NCBI GenBank assembly: GCA_903837285.1
Contig: CAILUD010000085.1
Coordinates: 1 to 50,980, forward strand
Length of the DNA: 50,980 bases
Direction of reading: 5' to 3'
DNA from: an uncultured Bacteroidota bacterium
GTDB taxonomy: Bacteria > Bacteroidota > Bacteroidia > Bacteroidales > GWA2-32-17
Shown here: one piece after another, positions 45,908-50,980 of the stretch
Numbering within the stretch: position 1 is the stretch's first letter
How the letters are laid out: every line of letters starts with the position of its first letter
Program-made: the position numbers and the translations under genes
The notes under the pieces: generated by a model
The model's input: the letters and a program-made list of their open reading frames with translations, nothing else
What the model was told of the DNA's origin: nothing
Databases searched by the model: none

Positions 45908-48694
45908 TTAATAGGTACCTGCTAACAAAGAATAAATAATTAAGCCAACCAATACTAGTCCGGTAAATACGAATATAAATCCGAAAACTTTAACTGTTTT
46001 AATCCAATTCTGTGAGAATGCTTTTTTAACAATTACGTTATCTAGTTTACCTGCTTTTTCTAATTCTTCATATTCTTTAGGTCTGTCTGCTTTGTATTCT
46101 TCAACTGGAACGTGTCCTGTAAATATTACTGTATCCATTGGGAAAGCTTCAGGACGTAAGTGAGTATTAAAGAAGTGAATTGTAAATATAAATCCAACTG
46201 CTAATAAAGCCTCATCACTATGTATAATTTGAGCAACATTAATTACCCAACCAGGGAAGAAATTTGTAAAGAATTCTGGTAACCATAAAATCAATCCTGA
46301 GAAACCAATTACAGCTACTCCCCAGAATACTGCCATGTAATCAAACTTTTCCCAATATGTCCAACGACCATAATAAGGACGAGGACCAGCACCTAAGAAC
46401 CATTTTACTGTACCAATAGCATCTTTTAAATCCTGTTTGTTAAACATTAAGGAATCTTTACCAAAGATAAATGACATCAATTTGGTTTTATTTTTAATCT
46501 TCAATCTAATTAACGAGAACACATGGAAAATAAAATAACCAAATGTTATAACAGCAGCAAAACGATGAATGCTTCCAGCAACATGAACTCCGCCTATTAA
46601 TTTTGCAAGATTATTTGCCCAAGGCATATGAGCAAATTTTAACATCATACCTGTTAAAGCAAGTAATAAGAAACTTACAATAACAAATAAGTGAGTTATT
46701 CTCTGGCTCTTTTTAAATCTTCTAAAATATACAGCCTCGCCTTTTGGCAGTTTATGATGTTTTTTCTTTCGGGCTTCCATTATAGAACGTGGTATCCATA
46801 ACAATGTATGAATTCCAAAAATTCCAAATACACTTAATAATAGTGTTGTCATTATCCAGAAAGTATAATACAGCACATCATTATCATTGTGAGTAGCATG
46901 AGTTAAATACCCTGTAAATTCTGCATTTGCATTTGGATGGCATTTTTTACAGGTTTTAACTATATTTTTCTGACCAATCATTGATTCCGGATTAGAAATC
47001 TTTAATATTTTATGAGCTCCATGACAATCAGAACATCTTGCAGCTTTTAAATAACCAAGTGTATATGCTTTACCATGGTAAGTTTCCATATAAGTCTCGG
47101 AAAGCTTTTTATGGCAACTACCACATTGCATAGTAATTTCATTTAAGAATTTATCTTTATCAATCTCGGTAATTGTATGGGCAGTGTGACAGCTTGCACA
47201 GGTTGGGAATTTTTTACCATTATTGTCGGCTGTTATGGAATGATCACTTGTTAAATAATCATCGTAAATGCTCTTATGACATTTTGCACAGGTTTTTGGA
47301 ACATTTAAAGGATTTACTGTAGAGTTTTCATCAGATTCTTTTAATATGTTATGAGAAGTATGACAATCGGTACAAACAGCACTTGCTAGTAATCCTTTTT
47401 CTTTTAATCCTTTTCCATGAACACTTGATGAATAATCGCTGAAAGCGTCAATTTCTTTAAGATTTGTATTAATTACTGCTTTTCCGTTTTTAGTATGGCA
47501 CTTTCCACATAAATCAGGAATAGAGCCTCTATATGTTGGAGATGTGTCATCATATCTTGTTTTAACTTTATGCGTACCGTGACAATCTGTACAATAAGGA
47601 GCATTTGATTCTTTATTATTAAAATAAGCCTGACCATGTCCGCTGGTTATATAAATATTTGAGACCTCTTCGTGACAACCGGAACAGTCAACTTTTTTAT
47701 TTGTAATACAAGGACGTTCATTTTTATTATCAACGGTTACTTCAGAATGGCATTTAGTACATTGAATTTTTTTATGAGCAGAATTCATTAAATCGTCTTT
47801 ATTAACCTTTAATGAAACTTTCTGTCCATTTACCATCTTATGAGTTTCAGCATTCTCGTGGCATTTTAAACAAAGTTGGTTTGATACAATTTCCTCAATT
47901 TTTTTAATTTTAACAATGTGCGAAGGATGACAGTCGCTACATGCAGGAACAGAACCTGCCTGTTTTTCCCACAATTCTCTTTTAATTACTTTTGTGTGAA
48001 CTTCTTCAATTCTTGCATGACATTTCATACAAGTACTTGCAATTTTATTAGGCGATATTGAAGAGTTGGGACTGGTATGAGGTAAAATTAAGTGATTTCC
48101 ATGGCAATCGTTACAGGTAGCTGTAACAATTAACCCACTTTTGTACAAACCCTTACCATGAATACTTTCGCTATAATGCTCAAGAATATTACTTTGAGGA
48201 ATATTATATAACCTTGCAACAGGCGATCCTTCTTTATGGCATTTACCACAAAGAACAGGGATATTCATTTTATAAGTTAATGATTTTGGATTGGTATGAT
48301 GTAATATTCCATGACCACCGTGGCATTCTTTACAATCCGGAGCATATGGTGCATTTAATTTTAAAGCCTGTCCGTGAATACCAGTAAAAAATTGCATTTG
48401 TGCAGCTTTATGGCATCCACCACATTCAACTGGTTTTAAATTTTCGGCATGAGGAAATTCAGCAACTGCAGCGTCTTTATGGCAAGAAGCACAAAGAACC
48501 TTTTTATGAACTGATTTATTTAGAATATTCTTATCAGCAAATAAAGAGATTGTTTTCCCAGCCTTTACTTTTGTTAATGAATGATCCTCATGGCACATTA
48601 AACATTCATCATTCGTTTGAGAAAACAGATTACTGGTTATTAGAATAATACTAAAAATAACTAGTAATATTTTTTGACTGATTTGATTCAACAT
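45908..48694 (-). CDS. 19-haem cytochrome c fused to b-type membrane cytochrome
   Basis: The 928-residue protein has a signal peptide (about residues 1-26, ending LFSQ) and nineteen CXXCH motifs between C31 and about residue 587, followed by a b-type membrane domain (about 605-850) and an extra C-terminal helix (about 900-925). The haem region is built of two octahaem units (starting C31 and C275) and a trihaem partial unit (from C524). Membrane histidines lie in SIHRFAA, FIFHVFS, IIHSDE and IHFFNTHL. The membrane part is homologous to that of the 16-haem fusion (for example FWGVAVIGFSGLILWLP here, IWGTLVMGATGIVLWFP there). A role in quinone-linked periplasmic electron transfer is inferred. 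Confidence 0.88.
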   Translation of the reverse strand: MLNQISQKILLVIFSIILITSNLFSQTNDECLMCHEDHSLTKVKAGKTISLFADKNILNKSVHKKVLCASCHKDAAVAEFPHAENLKPVECGGCHKAAQMQFFTGIHGQALKLNAPYAPDCKECHGGHGILHHTNPKSLTYKMNIPVLCGKCHKEGSPVARLYNIPQSNILEHYSESIHGKGLYKSGLIVTATCNDCHGNHLILPHTSPNSSISPNKIASTCMKCHARIEEVHTKVIKRELWEKQAGSVPACSDCHPSHIVKIKKIEEIVSNQLCLKCHENAETHKMVNGQKVSLKVNKDDLMNSAHKKIQCTKCHSEVTVDNKNERPCITNKKVDCSGCHEEVSNIYITSGHGQAYFNNKESNAPYCTDCHGTHKVKTRYDDTSPTYRGSIPDLCGKCHTKNGKAVINTNLKEIDAFSDYSSSVHGKGLKEKGLLASAVCTDCHTSHNILKESDENSTVNPLNVPKTCAKCHKSIYDDYLTSDHSITADNNGKKFPTCASCHTAHTITEIDKDKFLNEITMQCGSCHKKLSETYMETYHGKAYTLGYLKAARCSDCHGAHKILKISNPESMIGQKNIVKTCKKCHPNANAEFTGYLTHATHNDNDVLYYTFWIMTTLLLSVFGIFGIHTLLWIPRSIMEARKKKHHKLPKGEAVYFRRFKKSQRITHLFVIVSFLLLALTGMMLKFAHMPWANNLAKLIGGVHVAGSIHRFAAVITFGYFIFHVFSLIRLKIKNKTKLMSFIFGKDSLMFNKQDLKDAIGTVKWFLGAGPRPYYGRWTYWEKFDYMAVFWGVAVIGFSGLILWLPEFFTNFFPGWVINVAQIIHSDEALLAVGFIFTIHFFNTHLRPEAFPMDTVIFTGHVPVEEYKADRPKEYEELEKAGKLDNVIVKKAFSQNWIKTVKVFGFIFVFTGLVLVGLIIYSLLAGTY

Positions 48695-48737
48695 TTTATA
48701 TAATTTTTAACTTATTATTTCCTTTTTTACAACTATA

Positions 48738-48745
48738 CAAATGTA
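48738..48745 (-). promoter_or_regulatory. -7 promoter element TACATTTG of the 19-haem fusion
   Basis: Exact TAnnTTTG on the minus strand, 43 nt before the ATG. The surrounding 15 bases (48735-48749) are identical to those at the promoter of the pentahaem lipoprotein. There is no -33 TTG at normal spacing. Confidence 0.6.
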
Positions 48746-49003
48746 TAATCGCTTTACTTATTAAAAAATGTTATACAACACTATTGATATTAAAATAACA
48801 GTTTTGTTAAATATGTTGATTTATTCATTAAAACATTTATCCGCTTTAAAATATTCACTATATCTGGTAAAAACATTAGCGCTGTTCATTTTTATTAATT
48901 CGAACAGATTTGCCATTAGGCAAAATGTAAAAGTATTATAAAACACAATTTTTAATTCGTATTTGTAGTGCACAACTTAAATATTTGCAAATTCTATAAA
49001 ACA

Positions 49004-49036
49004 AAAAATCCGACTTAAATTTTAAATCGGATTTTT
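49004..49036 (-). terminator. Terminator of the lipoprotein/DUF5777 operon
   Basis: A perfect 10-bp outer stem AAAAATCCGA/TCGGATTTTT with a partly paired 13-nt inner region is followed by U on the minus-strand RNA, 20 nt after the DUF5777 stop. Confidence 0.88.
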
Positions 49037-49056
49037 AAAGTAAAAACTATTAATGA

Positions 49057-49932
49057 TTAGAATCTTACAGTAATATTAAAACCTATTAATAAACCACTCA
49101 AATCTCTATGATTGTATAAATAATTTTTTTGAGCAATAATATTATTATAAGTTGTTGCAAATAATTGAAATGCATGAGTACCTCCATTTTTTTCAAAGCC
49201 AAAAGCAAAACCGGGCTTAGTTTCTCCGGGAACATCATTTCCTTCAGCATCTTTAGGATAATCAAATGATTCTAGGGGTGACACATAATTAAATTCTGCC
49301 ATAAATGATATTTCATTCCAGATTTTAAATCTACCACCTACGCTAGCTCCAATAGCCTGATTAGCATATAATGAATCGACTTTATTGAAATGTAAGAAAT
49401 ATGGTGCAATTTGCATAGTAAGTCTTTCGCTGAATTTACGTGCAATAATAAGTTGGTGAAAATATGACAAACGGCTTGCAAAATTATAATTATCACCAAA
49501 ATACGCTTTTTCTCTACCACAAACAACTACGTTACCATAGTAAGAAAGAAAGAAAGGCGTTCCGTTTTCTTTTTGTTGAAGAATAGAATATTTCCACATT
49601 AATTCCTGCATTTTATTGAATTTTTCGGTACCAAACCCAATCATTAATTTGTCAGTAATTCCATAATTAATTCCAAGTCTTGTATTTGCAGGTCCATACA
49701 AACCAAATAAATCGCTCAACTTTTTAATTGTACCTATTCTGTGATGAATAATAAATTCTTTTGATTTTTTGGTAGGCTGACTTGTTGTTTGTGTTTCAAT
49801 TAGCATTGAACAAGCAAATGCATCTGCTACAGGAGTTTTTGTTGCTTTAGGAGCTTCTGCCTCTTGGGAAACAACTGTCTTAATGCCTATTATCAGCACT
49901 AAAGATAAAATGAAAGCTATTTTTTTTAACAT
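49057..49932 (-). CDS. DUF5777 family outer-membrane beta-barrel protein
   Basis: The 291-residue protein has a signal peptide (about residues 1-22, ending VVSQ) and a series of amphipathic beta-strands ending in the aromatic FNITVRF, as in outer-membrane barrels. The DUF5777 pattern is visible in FIIHHRIGTIKKLSDLFGLY, NTRLGINYGITDKLMIGFGT and ELMWKYSILQQ. The family is found in Bacteroidetes, often near c-type cytochrome genes; its function is not established. It starts 35 nt after the pentahaem lipoprotein gene and shares its promoter and terminator, so the two proteins probably act together at the outer membrane. Confidence 0.85.
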   Translation of the reverse strand: MLKKIAFILSLVLIIGIKTVVSQEAEAPKATKTPVADAFACSMLIETQTTSQPTKKSKEFIIHHRIGTIKKLSDLFGLYGPANTRLGINYGITDKLMIGFGTEKFNKMQELMWKYSILQQKENGTPFFLSYYGNVVVCGREKAYFGDNYNFASRLSYFHQLIIARKFSERLTMQIAPYFLHFNKVDSLYANQAIGASVGGRFKIWNEISFMAEFNYVSPLESFDYPKDAEGNDVPGETKPGFAFGFEKNGGTHAFQLFATTYNNIIAQKNYLYNHRDLSGLLIGFNITVRF

Positions 49933-49967
49933 AATAATGTGTTTATTTATTGTTTATTTTTTTTATT

Positions 49968-50870
49968 TTACCAGCATCTTTTACCAACACCACAATGAGC
50001 TGCAGTACCATTACTTGAATATCGAGACCCATTTGCAATAGTTCCACCTTCGCTTACATTTAAAGGTTTAAAGAATGTTTCACCGTCAACATGATATTTT
50101 GTTCCATAAGTTCCTTGATTTATTGGACCATTTACATCTGCAGCGTCTGTAGAATGACACCAGAAACACTGAACTCCATCCCAGTATGGTGCTGCATATG
50201 GCGATGATGCAAAATCTTTATTATTTGACATATGATATAATAATTGATGCTGTCCTGATTGGGGATAATTATTTTGAGTTGTTGTGTTTGGTATAGAAAT
50301 AAGATAAGGTGTTGACATGTTTCCTTTACCATTGTGGCAAGAAGTACATTGAGTTACTTTACCATTATCCCATCTTGGGGTAGTAGCATAAACAGCTATC
50401 TGTTTTCCAATTGTTGAACTCCAGTTCATTGATCCTGGAGTACTAGGATATCCAACATCCTGTCCACGATATGATGTGCGACCATTACTGTGACAATAAA
50501 TATTTGAACAAGTTTTATTCTTATTATCCCAGGTTGGTGAATTACTATCTCCACCATTTCTTGTTATTAAACTATTTATATCAAATGTAACATTTTTAAC
50601 ACCATTCATATGTGTTGACTTTTCCCAACCATGACCAAAATGGCATGTACTACAATCATATGCATACATTCCTTTTGTATGCTTTAAATGTGCATTTGAA
50701 GAATGTTCAGCATAAGAATTATGGCAATTTTCACAAAGTGCAGGTAAAACAACAGTTCCTGTAGCTGGAGTTTCCTTAAAAGTTATTTTCTGTTTTTCAC
50801 ACGATGCTAAAAAGATCACACTACCAATTAGTAATGTAAACAAAATAGGCTTAAAATTTTTCACAATCAT
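49968..50870 (-). CDS. Pentahaem lipoprotein with CX4CH motif (GSU C4xCH/C2xCH type)
   Basis: The 300-residue product has a lipoprotein signal (VIFLASC lipobox, Cys24) and five predicted haem sites: CENCH, CSTCH, the unusual CX4CH in TCSNIYCHSNG, CTSCH and CFWCH. The CX4CH followed by a CXXCH is the signature of the cytochrome family first described from Geobacter sulfurreducens. It ends in HCGVGKRCW with two more cysteines. An upstream ATG 16 codons earlier would bury the signal peptide, so the ATG at 50870 is chosen. It is first in the operon with the DUF5777 barrel, and membrane anchoring at the outer membrane is likely. Confidence 0.87.
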   Translation of the reverse strand: MIVKNFKPILFTLLIGSVIFLASCEKQKITFKETPATGTVVLPALCENCHNSYAEHSSNAHLKHTKGMYAYDCSTCHFGHGWEKSTHMNGVKNVTFDINSLITRNGGDSNSPTWDNKNKTCSNIYCHSNGRTSYRGQDVGYPSTPGSMNWSSTIGKQIAVYATTPRWDNGKVTQCTSCHNGKGNMSTPYLISIPNTTTQNNYPQSGQHQLLYHMSNNKDFASSPYAAPYWDGVQCFWCHSTDAADVNGPINQGTYGTKYHVDGETFFKPLNVSEGGTIANGSRYSSNGTAAHCGVGKRCW

Positions 50871-50922
50871 TACTTTATTTTTAATTGAATAATAATTAAA
50901 GTTCAAAATAATACACAAATGA

Positions 50923-50951
50923 ATCCTTTAACATAAAAGATGTTTAAGGAT
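50923..50951. promoter_or_regulatory. Inverted repeat at the lipoprotein operon start site
   Basis: ATCCTTTAACAT and ATGTTTAAGGAT form a 12-bp inverted repeat with one mismatch around AAAAG. It begins 2 nt past the -7 box, so it covers the likely start of transcription, as an operator or a leader hairpin. Confidence 0.45.
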
Positions 50952-50952
50952 A

Positions 50953-50960
50953 CAAATGTA
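50953..50960 (-). promoter_or_regulatory. -7 promoter element TACATTTG of the lipoprotein operon
   Basis: Exact TAnnTTTG on the minus strand, about 82 nt before the ATG at 50870. The -33 region would lie at or beyond the window edge, so it cannot be checked. Confidence 0.6.
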
Positions 50961-50980
50961 TAATATGATTTTTTTAAAAA

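Larger units (their letters stand above)
48695..49056. other. Intergenic region upstream of the 19-haem fusion
   Basis: These 362 bases hold the promoter element of the 19-haem gene (48738-48745) and the terminator of the DUF5777 operon (49004-49036). The middle part is AT-rich with no open frame, tRNA or recognisable regulatory RNA. Confidence 0.75.

Overview
The window is AT-rich bacterial DNA, and everything recognisable in it points to a Bacteroidota (Bacteroidetes) chromosome. The signs are: Bacteroidetes-type promoters (TTTG, a 19-20 nt spacer, then TAnnTTTG); almost no Shine-Dalgarno sites ahead of start codons; a DUF3467 gene directly behind rpoC; a lipidated TamA homologue (TamL); a DUF5777 beta-barrel; PD40/OmpA cell-envelope proteins; and a 2,056-residue alpha-2-macroglobulin. 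The many multihaem cytochromes suggest an anaerobic or facultative respirer. Genus and species cannot be told from the sequence alone.

Layout. 1-2,511 (+): anmK, an iron alcohol dehydrogenase and a double CDGSH Fe-S protein. 2,524-6,499 (-): mltG, a phosphohexomutase and a membrane protein, probably one operon. 6,616-9,442: a DUF2807 lipoprotein, a family 2 glycosyltransferase and an unrecognised lipoprotein. 9,515-22,672 (-): the information-processing supercluster, transcribed as tRNA-Thr(UGU), tRNA-Tyr, tRNA-Gly, tRNA-Thr(GGU), tuf, tRNA-Trp, secE, nusG, rplK, rplA, rplJ, rplL, rpoB, rpoC, DUF3467, with a near-ideal promoter ahead of the first tRNA and internal hairpins that could adjust gene dosage. 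22,859-26,472 (-): hpf, a Xer recombinase, rpsU, a helix-hairpin-helix protein and fba. 26,580-40,332 (-): envelope genes (tamL, an OmpA protein and a SPOR-like protein that share the same N-terminal module, alpha-2-macroglobulin, a PorE-like TPR/propeller/OmpA protein) plus queE.

40,639-50,870 is a respiratory cytochrome island. It holds a NapC-like heptahaem quinol-oxidase-type protein, two very large fusions of a periplasmic multihaem cytochrome c (16 and 19 CXXCH motifs) to a b-type membrane cytochrome, and a two-gene operon encoding a pentahaem lipoprotein and a DUF5777 beta-barrel. Together these encode about 47 c-type haem sites. A coherent reading is electron flow from the quinone pool across the periplasm and possibly across the outer membrane; the electron acceptor is unknown. 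A ygiD-type dioxygenase gene sits inside the island without an obvious role there.

The points most worth following up are: the tandem octahaem modules in the 19-haem fusion; a possible lipoprotein/barrel electron conduit; the single strong Shine-Dalgarno site (ahead of hpf) in a genome region that otherwise has none; an attenuator-like hairpin between rplL and rpoB; a MITE-like palindromic element and REP-like palindromes between genes; and two tRNA genes with unusual bases.
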